Source: Tipula vernalis (taxonomy: Eukaryota; Arthropoda; Insecta; Diptera; Tipulidae). Taken from it: a stretch of 64,000 bases of DNA. Location of the stretch: NCBI GenBank assembly GCA_958295665.1, contig OY282558.1, positions 336,385,106 to 336,449,105 on the forward strand, written 5' to 3'. The translations under genes and the position numbers were made by a program. Shown here in pieces: positions 12,316 to 24,935 of this stretch (position 1 is the stretch's first letter; each line of letters starts with the position of its first letter). The notes under the pieces are model-generated. The model was not told where the DNA came from, made no database searches, and saw only the letters and a program-made list of their open reading frames with translations.

Positions 12316-13750
12316 ATGGCGGAACGAAATAACGAACTAACAAACGCACAATTTAGACGGTAATATTGGTTTTGGCCACGTTGATTTATAATTTTGATTT
12401 ATACATATATATAATATCTCGATAGTTTGTCTTACGAAGAACAACAAGCATATCTCCAACGTGTGCTAGCAGAATATGAAGATGATGAAGTAGATCACGA
12501 TGTGCATGATTTCTTTGACGACGATTCAGAAGATGAGTGGCTCCCAACCGCACCACAAGAAAATAAGGAGGATTCAGATATAGAAGACGTATTTGCAGAC
12601 AACGTAACAATAAATTTGTCGGAAGATGAGATTTATAGCGATGACGAAGAATTTGAAATTATTGATACTGTAAACAACGGCGAAACCACTTCTCCTGATT
12701 ATTTAGCTAAAGATGGAACATTATGGCGGCGAAAGCCTCCCCAAAGACAAATATTGAGGCATAATATCTTTCGAAATAAAAACTGTGGGCCCTCTCGTTC
12801 GACGAATATGTTGTCGATAAAAGACACATTCAATTGTATTTTCTCTGATATAATGTGTCACATTATAATCAGAGAGACTAATAGGAAGGCTAAAGATATG
12901 TACGAGGCATATAATAAAAAAAACGGGAACAAAACAGCAAAACAATGGAAATTATTAAGTGACGAGGAATTTAAAGCTTACTTAGCCATACTTATAAATG
13001 CTGGCGTTCATCGTTCAAATAATGAGCATGCGACGGTGTTATGGGCAACTACATCAAGTCCAATATATCGGGCAAGCATGGGGTTGAATCGTTTTCAAGA
13101 AATTTCCAGGTTTCTTAGATTTGATAATCCACATACAAGAGCGTTTCAAAAAAAAAAAATAAAAGCGTGTTATTGATATCCACTCAACATTATAGTCAAA
13201 CCGTAATAGGGGAAAAAAGGAAACCCGAAATAATTCACTATTATAATAGTAAAAAGAGTGCCGTAGATAATATGGACAAGCTGGTGACGCATTACACAAC
13301 CAAGAGAAAGACACGGCGATGGCCTTTTTCTATAATATTATTGATATTGCTTGCCTGGCTTCTTTTAAAATATATGTTGAAAATAACCCATCTAGGTCTA
13401 ATAACACATCCAGACGCAGAGAATTTTTGAATGATTTAGTACTACAACTTGCTTTACCACATATTTCTGCTCGAGCCGCCATACCTAATGTACTTAGAAA
13501 CTTTAACACGCGGTCGGGCATTGAGTGTATACTTGGTAAACCACTTTCAATGGCTAGCAACCACGAAGATACAACATCTAATTTGATGCGCGACAGCACT
13601 GGGCGAATTCCTCAAGTAGGAAAATGCTGGGTGTGCTTATCATCTAATCCAAGGAGACGTAGGAATACACGAAAGTCGTGTAGTTTATGTAAAAGGCCAG
13701 TATGCGTAGAACATACCAACTCAGTGATAAAGTGTTCTAGGTGCAACTAG
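12316..13750 (+). pseudogene. piggyBac transposase, one intron, catalytic core deleted
   Basis: Exon 1 (12316-12359, MAERNNELTNAQFRR) joins exon 2 at 12426 across a 66-bp GT...AG intron, in frame. The N-terminus is strongly acidic, then the piggyBac fold begins (LSDEEFKAYLAILINAGVHR ... RFQEISRFLRFDNPHTR) and breaks at about 13146 in an A-run. After the break the sequence is the C-terminal part (STQHYSQTV, RKPEIIHYYNSKKSAVDNMD), so about 250 residues with the catalytic aspartates are gone. A one-base frameshift lies near 13320. The last 45 residues are the usual cysteine-rich finger (CWVC, CSLC, CVEH, CSRC) that ends piggyBac transposases and binds DNA. Confidence 0.9.
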
Positions 13751-14220
13751 TTTATAAGTGCATGTTAGTTTAGCATTATGTATTAATTTCAAACCAAACT
13801 ATTACCAAATGAACTAATTTTTTTTTATTTATATAATTATTAATTATTAATTTTTGCAATTGAATGTTAATATTTTGTGATAATTTATAATTTAAACTGT
13901 GTGTAATTTTGTATAATTAAATAAATGTACAAAACCTTATATCAATTTTGCGAAAAATGAACAAAACAAATCGTATTTTCCTCATATTTTGTATTGGCCA
14001 CCCGGGTGGCCGGGTATGTATTATAAGGGTAACAAATTGTTTTCGCGAATAATTCGGCCAAACAATATTTAGTAATAAACTTTTCTGTCAAAATCGATAA
14101 AATCTATACAAATCTAGGATTTCAAGGGGTTTGAAACGCCTAACACCAGATTTACATAATCCTCGAGCATTTAAAATCGAAATGGCCACCCGGGTGGTCG
14201 GGTATACACACAAGGGTTAA

Positions 14221-15429
14221 CTGGCCTTTAATTTTTTTTCAGTATTAAACATGTCTTTTGTTGTATATTATAATTTAAATTAAATAGCTAAAACAGTGAA
14301 TTAAAATGTGTTGTTAATTTTATATAATGGAGTGAAGGAAGGTTGGGAGGATGTGGTGATTGAGTGTCTAGATTTTTTTGTTTGATATGAAGACAGCTTT
14401 ATAAAGATTTCTGCGGGCCTTCACCAGTACCATCCACTCCCTCATGGACTGAGTACCAGCCGGGCACAGCTGTCAGCGAAGGACGCAGAAGTTAATTTTC
14501 TGTTGCGGTTCCTTAAACCTTTGGTTACCGTAACAGGTGTTTTCACATCGAAAATACTCCAAGTGGCAGTCGCGCGGCAAAAAAAATTAAATGGGTGCTT
14601 TATGATGCGTTGCAATTCTTATTGCCGTGTTTAGATGAGCCGATTTATTAAATACATATAATAATAACTAACATAAGCTAAATAATTCACGTTGAATCTC
14701 GCACCTTTCAGCACCATTTCAAATTATGCAATTGAAGCAATAGAAACTGGAGGTGTAGAGGAAATCGAAAAATTAAAAGATAAGCAACAGAAAAGTAATG
14801 TGGAGGATTTGATTCTGTAAGCAATACAAAGCTTGGATGACAAGCAGCCTGAACCAGTACCTATCAGAGTCTAAATTATTTCTCGATAATTTAGTTACTA
14901 GATTTGAGCGAATATCACGACTATTCGAATTGCTTCACCAAATTGAATTCGAATTTAGCGAGTTTAAACCTGTTGTATTTGTAATCGATAATCGATGTGC
15001 CATAATTGAATTTTGATGATCGAATTGTATTATTGTATATATGTACCTATGGACTGAAAAAATAACTGCATAATCTTGAATCAGTGATTATCTAGTTGCT
15101 GCCTGTCGGGAGTATTAGACCACTTATGCCTGATTTCACAAAAAAGGAGGCCATCTCCGGTTAAATAAAATTTCCTCGCTTTCGACGTATGTTAATTTTA
15201 TTTCTTTTTCTTGCATGAACATTTAAACTGGAGAGCTAAATATGTCCCTGCCCAATTTCGTCGATCTAAATATTTAGTTAAAAAAAATAAATCAACTTGC
15301 GTAGAATTTGTATTATGAAATGAAAGAAGAATGGGAGGAACCAAGAGATTGGTAATTTTTTTGTGAAACCGAGCGTAAGACTCCTAAGGGATTGTAGCGA
15401 TCCTTTTAATGAAAATTTGTCTTTCAGTT
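14221..15429. other. Unassigned AT-rich segment
   Basis: I see no confident gene. Two short coding-like stretches (about 14705-14818 and 14890-15010) are in different frames and match nothing I recognise. A GC-richer block at 14400-14570 could be an old element. Confidence 0.3.
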
Positions 15430-16155
15430 TTTATTTTTAATTCAAAGAAATAGAGTTCAAAAATATTCCAATACTCGACATACTCCAGAAAACAATAAAA
15501 GGACAAATGGTAAAAGAGTTTTACAAGAAACATGACTTTATTAATCCAGAACAGCAGAGTTCATTAGTTCAATGTATTATAGACTTCTATAATATAGAAT
15601 CTATCTTCCAATTTTAAAGTTATTGCTGATGGAACAGCGGCAGTCTTCAGACTTAATGAAGATGCAGTAAAAAAATTTATTTTAATACAGGTAAACTTTT
15701 TTTATTACATTAATATATTCAGAAAGATTATTACGCTTCCCGTGAAAAGGGTAAGAAGCACAAACCTTCTGGGAAATTGCACGACCGATATAGCAACGAG
15801 TGTCATAAAACCAAATATTTAAAATTGACCCAAAAATCAGACAGCTTGTATCAAAATACTTGCGATGAAGACAAATCAAAAGCAGAAGTTAACTCAGGTA
15901 ACAGTGAATATAAAGGTATTAATCTATATGAAATTTTTTTCTTTTTTAATATTCTACAGGATAAGTAAATACCATTATTTAATAAATTTTCAGATTTTAT
16001 GGACGAAAAATTTTGCTTGCCATAATTTAGAGCCATTTGACATGGCATGTACCAAATGGGGTAATACTGCAAAGCTACGCCTTTATTTTTTCAAAACATC
16101 GGCGGATAAAGCTATTTCCAAATTTTTGGAAGAGTGGCCTTTGTACAAAAATTAG
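15430..16155 (+). pseudogene. SAMD3-like ORF1 remnant of copy B
   Basis: Three exon-like pieces follow the same order as ORF1 of copy A. Near 15450-15625 the text matches the segment around the A exon 4 start (ILDILQKTIKGQMVKEFYK). Near 15725-15915 it matches the region after YYIPRN (YYASREKGKKHKPSGKLHD), ending at a GT donor. From 15993 to a stop at 16153-16155 it matches the RRKEIM...DWPYF region (CTKWGNTAKLRLYFF ... LEEWPLYKN). Stops occur in the first piece. The SAM domain and the C-terminal domain are absent. Confidence 0.6.
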
Positions 16156-17300
16156 CTAGGATACCAATTGTTAAGAATGCAAAGGTCCAAGAATAACCTC
16201 GTGGAATGATCGTGAATAAAAACGATCTTCTACTTCAAAAGTTTGATATCTTTATTAGTCTAAGCATCAGTTTATATGAGAAATAAATAAAAGACAAACA
16301 AAATAAACAGCTCCTTGAGGAACTTAAAAGAGACAGAAAATATTTGTAACGGGCGCTTGTCATCCCCGTTATAACATACATATACCTAATTCCCACAAAA
16401 ATAAACTGATAAAACTGCATCCCACCTTTGAAGATATTTTCTTCTAAAAACGACTAAAAATTATAATGACAATTCCCGGATGCAGTTATAATTCTATTTA
16501 CGCTAGTTTGTGTTGCATCAAACTTGTTTGTACATAGCGGAATTATGCACATAAACAAGTATTACAAACAACAAATAAATTAGTGTAAAATTCTATTAAT
16601 TCTAGTGGCGCGTGCCCATACAGCTAATATTTTCATTTATGTTTACATATTTACAAAACTGTCTCTAGTCAAGTTTCAGTAAATATGTAAACATAAAAAT
16701 ATTTCTTCTTTCTTAACACATACGTGTGTTAATTGTTGTTTTTTTTGTGTTGTTGCTATTTTCTTTTGCGTTTATTCGTCTGAGGTCATTGTCAACTGGG
16801 TTGAATTCCATCAGGTGAATAAACGTGAAAACACTGTTTTTGCAATTTGGGCAATTCATGTGTTTACACATGATACAAAAACGAGCCAAATATTTGCAAA
16901 TTTTTGCATATTAGCTTATCAACGAATTATTGGAGGGGGGGGGGGGAAGAATGCGTTTTTCGGTTGATTGATCGATATAGAAAATAATCTTTCTTTTTTT
17001 TGGTCAATCAGCAGAAAAATTGTATAAAAACTTCGCCAATTATTGTGAGGATTAAGTATTTTGTGTTGCGATTGGAAGAATCGATGGAGTAGGGTATTCA
17101 GCTTTTTTGATCGGCTGGTGATGATCACCATACAGTTTTGTGGCAGCCAATTTTTATCGACCAAAAGGGAGTTTATTAAATTATTATTTTTTTTTTTTTA
17201 AATAAAAAGTCTGTGAAATAAAAATATTTTATTTTATTTTTTTTCACTGGAGTTAAGCAGATAATTTGTGGTAAGTATTATTGTAACTAATTTGAAAAAG
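16156..17300. other. Noncoding filler within copy B
   Basis: AT-rich sequence with no gene. It contains short hyphenated inverted repeats such as GTTTACATATTTAC / GTAAATATGTAAAC (16638-16651, 16678-16691) and a run of G at 16933-16946. It separates the ORF1 and ORF2 remnants and is probably insertion-derived. Confidence 0.3.
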
Positions 17301-17306
17301 AGGCCC

Positions 17307-17400
17307 GATCAGTAGCGGGTCAATTAACAGCCTCAGTAGAGGCGAGTGGAAGTGTGCTTTAATGCACCGTCGCTCTTCAGTTAATTACGTGCTACTGATC
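17307..17400 (+). ncRNA. Strong three-way-junction fold, function unknown
   Basis: GATCAGTAGC (17307-17316) pairs perfectly with GCTACTGATC (17391-17400). After a 5/4-nt internal loop, AATTAAC (17322-17328) pairs with GTTAATT (17380-17386). Inside are two hairpins: CCTC-AGTA-GAGG (17331-17342) and a longer one from 17344 to 17375 with GAG/CTC and TGC/GCA helices. I do not recognise it as any known RNA family; it could also be a foldback DNA repeat. Confidence 0.35.
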
Positions 17401-17814
17401 TAATTCTAACATACTAACAAATCCCTCATATAGGGAAGTATATGTTGTCAATTTTTGTGACTAGTTTGTTTATTGTAATTATGTTTGGTTAAAGCCAAGA
17501 ATTTGTCCATTCATGCTGGACAATTGATTCCGTTTTTTTTTTTTGGTCACCATAGGTGGGTCCAACCATAAGTCTCACTATTTTCCTATTTGTGATCTCT
17601 ATGATCACCTCTTTCTGCTCTCTACAAAATGCGGTATAACAAGGTCCATAAAACCTCCCATCAAAACCCACGACAAAACAAAATTACCTCTACCGGTTTG
17701 AAGCTGCAGGTAAATGCCGCGATGGGTCAAGGTTTATGGACAATATCTATAATGAGTCTCCGAGGTAACACTCGACATTCATTACATATTATATTAACTT
17801 TTCTTTCCCAGATT

Positions 17815-18026
17815 CAAAAGAGACTATTGCCTCTTTGTTGATGCACGCAGTGCGTCAACCGAAAAGACTTAAGCCAACAATGAAACCTACAATATCAGAT
17901 GCCCAAGCGGACTTTATTGTGCAAATTTCAAACTTAAATGAATTGGCAGGAAAAATTGAGGAACAGAAGAAGAAATGTTCAACCTTAAAAACAACTACAC
18001 TGAAAAAAATATTCCATTCATTTTGA
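17815..18026 (+). CDS. Unrecognised terminal exon candidate
   Basis: A frame preceded by a polypyrimidine tract and CAG (about 17812) runs to a stop at 18024-18026 and encodes about 70 residues, DSKETIASLLMHAVRQPKRL at its start, ending in a Lys-rich coiled-coil-like stretch. The amino-acid composition looks coding, but I cannot name a family. It lies 110 bp before the ORF2 remnant of copy B and could belong to that element or to a host gene. Confidence 0.25.
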
Positions 18027-18139
18027 TAATTAATGTTCGTAAGAGACGGTACTACTCCTAATAGAAGAGAACATAAAAGGGCGAACTATTAGATCGCATT
18101 AGACAATCGTCGATTAATTTTTGTATTTGTCTTCATAAT

Positions 18140-19354
18140 ATGAACAGGTTTGCCGTGTCAGATATTAAATTTATTCAAAATTTAGTAGTTAATCAAATTA
18201 CATCACCTATTGCAAATTTTCTTAATTCAGAAATAAAACAACATACCAATGATATCGATATCAAAGCGAATTTAAATTGTTTAGAGAAAATCTTGCTAAA
18301 TCCTTTTTTAAACTGTGCAACTGAATTTTTGCTTTTAAAAAATTTATCTGATAATTCGTTAATTGACCAACTAACTTCATTTAATATCAATAGTGAAATT
18401 GGAATTATTTATCGTAAAGGGGAAACTTTTTACGATGAAATTAATACCTCTGGAATTTTATTACCTTTAAAATTTCAATTTAAAAAAATTATAGAAAATA
18501 ACTATGAGGAATATAGTGAAAAAATGATGAATTGCAATACCAAAAATCTTTCAAATTTTTTCGAAGGAAAATTATGGCAATATAAAAAGACAAATAAAGT
18601 TTGGAAATTTCTCTTATGTTTAGTTCAAATAGTTGATTTACTTTTATCAGACTCTTTTACGGCAGAATCATTATCTCTGCTTCGCAATTTAATACAAGAA
18701 CACAATTCCAAATATATTTCACTTTTTAATGACACCCTTAAACCTAAGTTTCATTTATTAACCCACTACCCATCAGTTATTGAACCGTCTGGTCCTCCTA
18801 AATATTTTTGGTCGTTTAGATACGAAGCAAAGCACAAAGAGTTTAAGATGTATGCTCGATCAATTACATCTAGAAAAAATATTGTATTAACATTAGCTAA
18901 AAAATATCAATTTAAATTTGCGTACCTTTTATTACAAGATAAACAAATTGATTTACATGTTGAAGAAAAACATTTAATCAAAACTAATTTTTCTCCAAAG
19001 TTAGAATCAATTTATGGCTTCAGTGAACAGGATATAGTGTCTTACAAAACAATTAATTTGAAGGGAACGACATATAGCATAGGTTATTACTTATTCAAGC
19101 AAAAACGAAATAGTAGTCTTTTTGAAATTTTAGAAATGTATATAGTAAAAAGGAATTCTGAAATTATATTACTTACGAATGAAAGTTTAATTAAATGTTT
19201 CGATAAACACCTATTGAGTTTTGAAATAGATCGTAATAATATGAGAACTTCAGAAAATATTGTCTATAAACTATCATACTTTCAGTCTCCACCTTTAATG
19301 CCTAATAAATTAGCAGATGGAAGATTATTTTTCAGAATGAAACAGAATTTTTAA
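18140..19354 (+). pseudogene. ORF2 (C2H2/DDE-like) of copy B with a large internal deletion
   Basis: An open frame of 404 residues. Its first 75 residues align in order with ORF2 of copy A after the zinc fingers (VNQITSPIANFLNSEI). It then jumps to the part after HDLFEGVC, with KVWKFLLCLVQIVDLLLSDS, KPKFHLLTHYPS, FRYEAKHKEFKMYARS and a full C-terminus. The fingers, NPLGSH, GDNLG and HDLFEGVC blocks are missing, though the candidate catalytic Glu (YEAKH) is kept. The frame is open across the deletion, so a shortened protein could still be made, as with internally deleted regulators in other DNA transposons; that role is speculative. Confidence 0.65.
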
Positions 19355-19433
19355 TTTTTTTTTTTATTTTTTATTTTTTTCTCTGATGCTAAATATTATT
19401 ATTGAATTGTGCACAAAGCTCTGCAACATATTA

Positions 19434-21006
19434 CACTCCCCGACAATGAAATACGTTCATTTTAAATTATCACTGTATTTGATAGTGCCTACTGTAAAAA
19501 TATTTTGTCTGTGTAAAAACGGTACTTTAACAAAACATAATTATGTGTAGCATAATTATGTTATATTTGAAAGCGAAATTGGAAGGAAAACAGAAACAGA
19601 CAAAAAATATTTCAAATAGAGCGCGACAAAAGAATACGTTCATTATTATTTTGTTGTTTTAACTATTGAAATTTACTTTTTTATTAAAAAGTTGTTCTAC
19701 TATAATTTCAAGTAAGTATTTTAAAAACGTTTCTATTAACTGCAATAACAAACATTAATTCAATCTTAGGAAATGGGTCGTGGAAAAAAAGTTGAGCGTC
19801 ATGAAGTTCAGACGGTATTGGCTTTACATAGAAATGGGCTTAGCAATAGAAAAATTGCTTCAGAAGTCAATCGAAGCTTAGATGTGATCAACAAAATTGT
19901 AAAAAAACCCAACTATGGAGTAAAATCTAATTATAAAGGTCGAAAATCCGCATTAACTGAACGAGAAAAACGTAAAATTATTCGAATTGATAGAAATTCC
20001 AGCAAAACCGCGCGTCAGATAGCAGCTTCAGCCAATGTTACATCATCGGTACGAACCGTACAACGATTTTTAAAACAAAATACATTCCTGAAACGACAAA
20101 AAATGCAGCGTAAACCTTCATTAAGTAAAAGCAACATTCAAGCCAGAATGGTATTTGCTGAGAAACACATGAGCTGGACAAATGAATGGAATAATGTTTT
20201 ATTCTCTGATGAAAAACGGTTTTGCCTCGATGGCCCGGATTGTTATAATTATTATTTTCATGATATTAGAACTCCTGAACTAACACAAATAAGACGGCAA
20301 CAAGGTGGGGGTGGTATCATGGTGTGGGGTATTATATCTTCATTCGGCAAATGGAAATTTGAATTTATTGCGGGATCGCTTACTAGTGAAAAATATAAAG
20401 AATTATTAAACAATAAGTTTTTACCATTTTATCGACAACTTCGACGAAAAAAATTGATTTTTCAACAGGATAATGCACCAGCGCATAGTTCCAGAAATGT
20501 ACAAAATTGGTTTGAAGCAAACAAAATCAAAATTATGGAATGGCCAGCAAAGTCGCCGGATCTTAATATCATAGAAAATTGTTGGGCAGAATTATCGAGA
20601 ACAGTTTATGGCCAAGGAAGGCAATATTTTTCATTGAACGAGTTACAAATAGCAATAGAACAAGCAAGTCTCCAACTTAACAAGAATTATATCAAAAAGT
20701 TGTATAAGTCATTACCAAAACGAATTTTGGAAATTATCAAAAATAAAGGCAAGAGTATTCATTACTAAAATATGCAAAAGTAGTTTTATTTGTTATTATT
20801 CTTAAATGAACGTATTTCATTGACGCACCACGAAAACCATTTTCTGTTGTTACACGAGATTACGAAAGAGAAGGACACCAATATATATCTCTAATCATTT
20901 AGCAATTCGAATATGTAAATAACCGTTGTAGAAATTTTTTCGATAATTGTTTGATTTCAGTAAAATCTAAAAAAAATTGGTGAACGTATTTCATTGTCGG
21001 GGAGTG
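19434..21006 (+). mobile_element. Tc1/Tc3-type element with perfect ends and intact transposase
   Basis: The element starts CACTCCCCGACAATGAAATA and ends with its exact reverse complement; the 25 outermost bases match perfectly and are flanked by TA on both sides (19432-19433, 21007-21008). A second, internal copy of the ACGTTCAT word lies about 190 bp inside each end (near 19634 and 20806-20828), giving the IR/DR double-site layout known from Tc1-like elements. With an uninterrupted 331-residue transposase it is the best candidate in the window for an active element. It sits in the 3' tail of copy B. Confidence 0.95.
19773..20768 (+). CDS. Tc1/mariner-superfamily transposase (DD34E, Tc3-like)
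   Basis: 331 residues, ATG start, no breaks. The N-terminus carries two helix-turn-helix modules (about residues 8-45 and 60-100) that in this family bind the terminal repeats. The catalytic domain shows D146 (LFSDEKRF), D233 (FQQDNAPAHSS) and E268 (SPDLNIIENCW), with 34 residues between the last two: DD34E. GGGGIMVWG is also typical. The enzyme cuts at element ends and inserts at TA. Length and motif set match Tc3-like transposases rather than mariner (DD34D). Confidence 0.95.
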   Translation: MGRGKKVERHEVQTVLALHRNGLSNRKIASEVNRSLDVINKIVKKPNYGVKSNYKGRKSALTEREKRKIIRIDRNSSKTARQIAASANVTSSVRTVQRFLKQNTFLKRQKMQRKPSLSKSNIQARMVFAEKHMSWTNEWNNVLFSDEKRFCLDGPDCYNYYFHDIRTPELTQIRRQQGGGGIMVWGIISSFGKWKFEFIAGSLTSEKYKELLNNKFLPFYRQLRRKKLIFQQDNAPAHSSRNVQNWFEANKIKIMEWPAKSPDLNIIENCWAELSRTVYGQGRQYFSLNELQIAIEQASLQLNKNYIKKLYKSLPKRILEIIKNKGKSIHY

Positions 21007-21022
21007 TATATTAAAAAACAAA

Positions 21023-21867
<845 letters not shown>

Positions 21868-24440
21868 ATGTATGTTACGACTGGCATACGTCTCCACTTC
21901 AAACAAAGGAACAACATTTATTTTTGCGAAGATTCCAAACGCTGAAATAATTTAAAAATTTTTTTTGTAGTTATAAAATACCATGACCACCATGGTGTTA
22001 TACCTATGCTCGATTTTATGATTTCCAAATTTAATATTCCCTCCGATTGTTATGTAAACATATTTTAAATTTTTATGCATTTACTTGTTCTCTATATTGT
22101 CATGTATAGGCATGTATATCTCTTGCGAGTTGGTGTTTGTACATGTATTGTGTAGTATGAGATAGAATGTTTGCGTTATTGAAATATTCAATCTGGAATA
22201 TTCTATTTTTCTTTCTGGTATCATTGGCTTAAATTAACGCGTGATATTTGCTCTGAGTGGGGATAGAACCGATAGGTGTATTAGACATGATACATGAATC
22301 CGATGCGGCCGTACAGATAAGTATGTACATATGTTCGTCGTCGTTGTTCGTCTTATTCGTTGTATTTGTGTACACAAAAAAAAACATAAATGCGAATAAA
22401 GATTTTACAATAATAAAAAATAAAAAAATAAAAAATGATGAAGATGTGCACAGATCCAACTAATGGGACGAACAACGATGCGAACATGAAGAAAATAGAG
22501 GGGGAAAAAATGAACTGATTTTTTTTTCTCTCGATGAAAAATAAAAAATTAAATTTTTAGTCTAGTTTTAAATTTCGATTGACTAAGTTGAATTTTGTTT
22601 TTTTGGAGACGAAAAGTCTAAATTTTTTTTTATTATAGGTATAAAAGTAAAAAAATGGTAGTCTAGTTTTGTTTTTGGAGACGAAAAGTCTTGTTTTAAG
22701 TTTAAAAATAAATTAGTGGAGTTCTGGATTTGTGAAAGTCTTGTTTGAGAGACTGATTAATAATCTTGTATAATTTTAATATAAACAAAAATTGATTCTT
22801 TCGTGGCCATTCATTTTTTTTTTTTGAGTTTTATTGGGCTGATGTTTAAAATAATTTAAATAAAAAAATAAAAAAATTAAAAACTGAATTGTATTAAGGA
22901 TTTCTTTTGGGTGACTTGTTGAAAAAAAAAAAATTATTAATTTTGTAACGCGATAGCAGCGAAGTTTTTGTGACGCTGACTAATCGTTTGATTCATTTAT
23001 AATGTACATATAAAAAAAAAAAAAAACTGTATAAATAAATGATGAAATAGAAAATTGTTATAATACGGTTTTAGTGACAATTTGTGTACTCAGGAATTTT
23101 TTATTCTTAATAAATAAATTATAATTGATATTAAAATAAAATTGTTCGTGAGTTATTGAACGTGCCAATTTCGAAAAAAAAAAAAATCTTTTGGTGTACA
23201 ATTAAAACGTCATTTGTAATCAATTGGGTCATGTGCTTGCTGAGTGTGATTGTCGGCTAATAGTAGTGATATTGGAAGTATTCCCGCCCGTGGGGCAGGG
23301 CGGCATTTCTTTGAGGGGGATCCTGCGTCGGCGCTGGTTGCGGTGTGGTCGGACGGGCCATAAGAGAAGGTACCAAAATTTAGGAGGAAAACCAACTGTA
23401 AATTTCTGCAATTTTTGTTGTAACAGTTAGTTTTTCCCCAAGTATTTTCTTTTTATTATATATTTGTTTGGCGGTCGTATCGTCGATTTGTGGTGGTGCA
23501 TCGATCTGGTGAAAACCTCACTCAGAGCAAATTATTGTCAAGTTATTTTTTTTCTCCGTCGTTTTGAGTGATTGCGTTTGAAATTTCCGCTGTTTTTCTT
23601 CTTTTTACTTCGCTTCCCCTCGGTTGTCCGTTTTTGGGTGTGGTTCGACCCCATAACGGTTCACTTCTTTCAGATACTTTTTTGTGTTTTCTTAATTTTC
23701 TTAAAACAGTGAATAGTGAAAGTGAAATTTAACATTAACGTAGAATCAGTTTTAACGTAATTTATCTTGCCTAATTTTCAATTTTTTCTCTTTTACCGTA
23801 ACAAAAAAAATTTTTCTTTGAATTTTCTTACTGTAGTGTGCTACGCCGCACCATGTGCTTGTAAACAAATAATTGATCGGATGATGTGAAGTGTGGTCAT
23901 GTGAATGGTCGGTCTTTATTCCACCCTGTTCCATGCGTGCCGTTCGTTCCTCCAGAACAGGCTGTGCTGGAGGGCAGCACGCTATATGAGTTGATCGCGT
24001 CGGGGTGACGGTCTCCGTTCCGGGGGATTGTCGCTGGGATTGTCATGCGGGCGTCCTTCCCTCATAATGGCATCGGTGGCCGTCGCGACTGGGAAACAGC
24101 ATCCCAGTAGGCGGGCCGATGAGGGGAGGCCCGTGTGGCAGTCACGGCGGTGATCGCCTGGGATTGAGACGGTCACTCCGGATCGATCACTTCCTTCTTA
24201 TCATTTTCTTTTTGCCGCTGAGGCCATGGCAATTTAATTTTAATTGCCATTTGCCCCTCTAATTTTGTTCTTCTTGCGGTTATTCAAGCATGAGAAATAT
24301 GTCTGAAAACCCCCACGCCGCACCGTGAGCTCTAGCCAGCTACTATACCGCATCAGACCGCTATTCTCATGTCTGTTAACGTATTCCCTTGTGGGATTGC
24401 GTTACATGTATTATTATACATAAATAACATATATTTATAT
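21868..24440 (+). other. Long noncoding insertion, probably a decayed retroelement
   Basis: T/G-rich sequence with no intact gene. ATTTGCTCTGAGTG (22247-22260) and its reverse complement CACTCAGAGCAAAT (23519-23532) form an inverted pair. A TAGTCTAGTTTT ... GGAGACGAAAAGTCT unit is repeated near 22558-22622 and 22662-22692. A GC-rich block at 23940-24190 stands out from its surroundings. It separates the first and last recognisable parts of copy C. Confidence 0.35.
23218..23400 (+). pseudogene. Retroelement zinc-knuckle (gag-like) fragment
   Basis: The + frame reads QLGHVLAECDC and, some 45 residues on, RCGRTGHKRR: two pieces that look like halves of CCHC knuckles from a retroelement gag or LINE ORF1. 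No flanking gag homology is clear to me and there is no long frame. Confidence 0.3.
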
Positions 24441-24462
24441 TATCTATATTTATTAAATTTTT

Positions 24463-24935
24463 CAGACGCGAAACATACGTGCCTACTATATCTTCTTCAC
24501 AATAAAATACCACCGGTTACTAAGGAAGTTTCAACATCTAGTAGTAGCAATAAGCAATTTATCAAATATTCAATTAAGGATTCTCAAAATTCGGTGTTTA
24601 TATTTGGGGAAACGGCCACAGAAATAGAAGAAACAATAAAAAAAAACTACAATAAAAATTGCTAATGCAGCTATTTATTATTATTACTGGAACGATTGAG
24701 GAACCGTTGCACTTTCTTGTATATTTTGATGGAATAAGATATAAACTAAACACAATGCTAGACTCAATTGATTGTTGTTTCAGGATTTATAATTTTTTTA
24801 ATTTACAATATCCAAGATAATCGATATTGTTTTGGAATTTTATACAACAATATTTTTACAAAATAAGTACAAATTTTGATAAACATCATACGTCAATTAG
24901 TGCATTAGTAGGAACATTAACAAGAAGACGTTCGG
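24463..24935 (+). pseudogene. SAMD3-like ORF1 C-terminal remnant of copy C
   Basis: After a TTTTTTCAG acceptor the sequence reads DAKHTCLLYLLHNKIPPVTK, equivalent to the last exon of ORF1 in copy A (DTANYIQIAALNCILRPTLR). A frameshift near 24663 is followed in the next frame by FIIITGTIEEPLHFL ... YKLNTMLDSIDCCFRIYNFF, matching the FILVVGP...LDICFKCFQVF segment. A stop lies near 24819. The homology ends at ALVGTLT where a mariner fragment begins. Confidence 0.65.

Larger units (their letters stand above)
12028..14216 (+). mobile_element. piggyBac-family element, internally deleted
   Basis: The element is flanked by TTAA on both sides (12024-12027 and 14217-14220), the hallmark piggyBac target duplication. 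It begins CCCTTGTGTGTATACCC and ends with the complementary GGGTATACACACAAGGG. A further palindromic block (CCACCCGGGTGG) lies about 46 bp in from the left end, with matching blocks at 13996-14011 and 14184-14199. Its single gene lost its catalytic centre, so it could only move if supplied with transposase from elsewhere. Confidence 0.95.

Noticed and set aside
23982..24176. Minus-strand 64-residue Arg/Pro-rich frame
   Set aside because: Lies in an unusual GC-rich block, but no family similarity; probably spurious.
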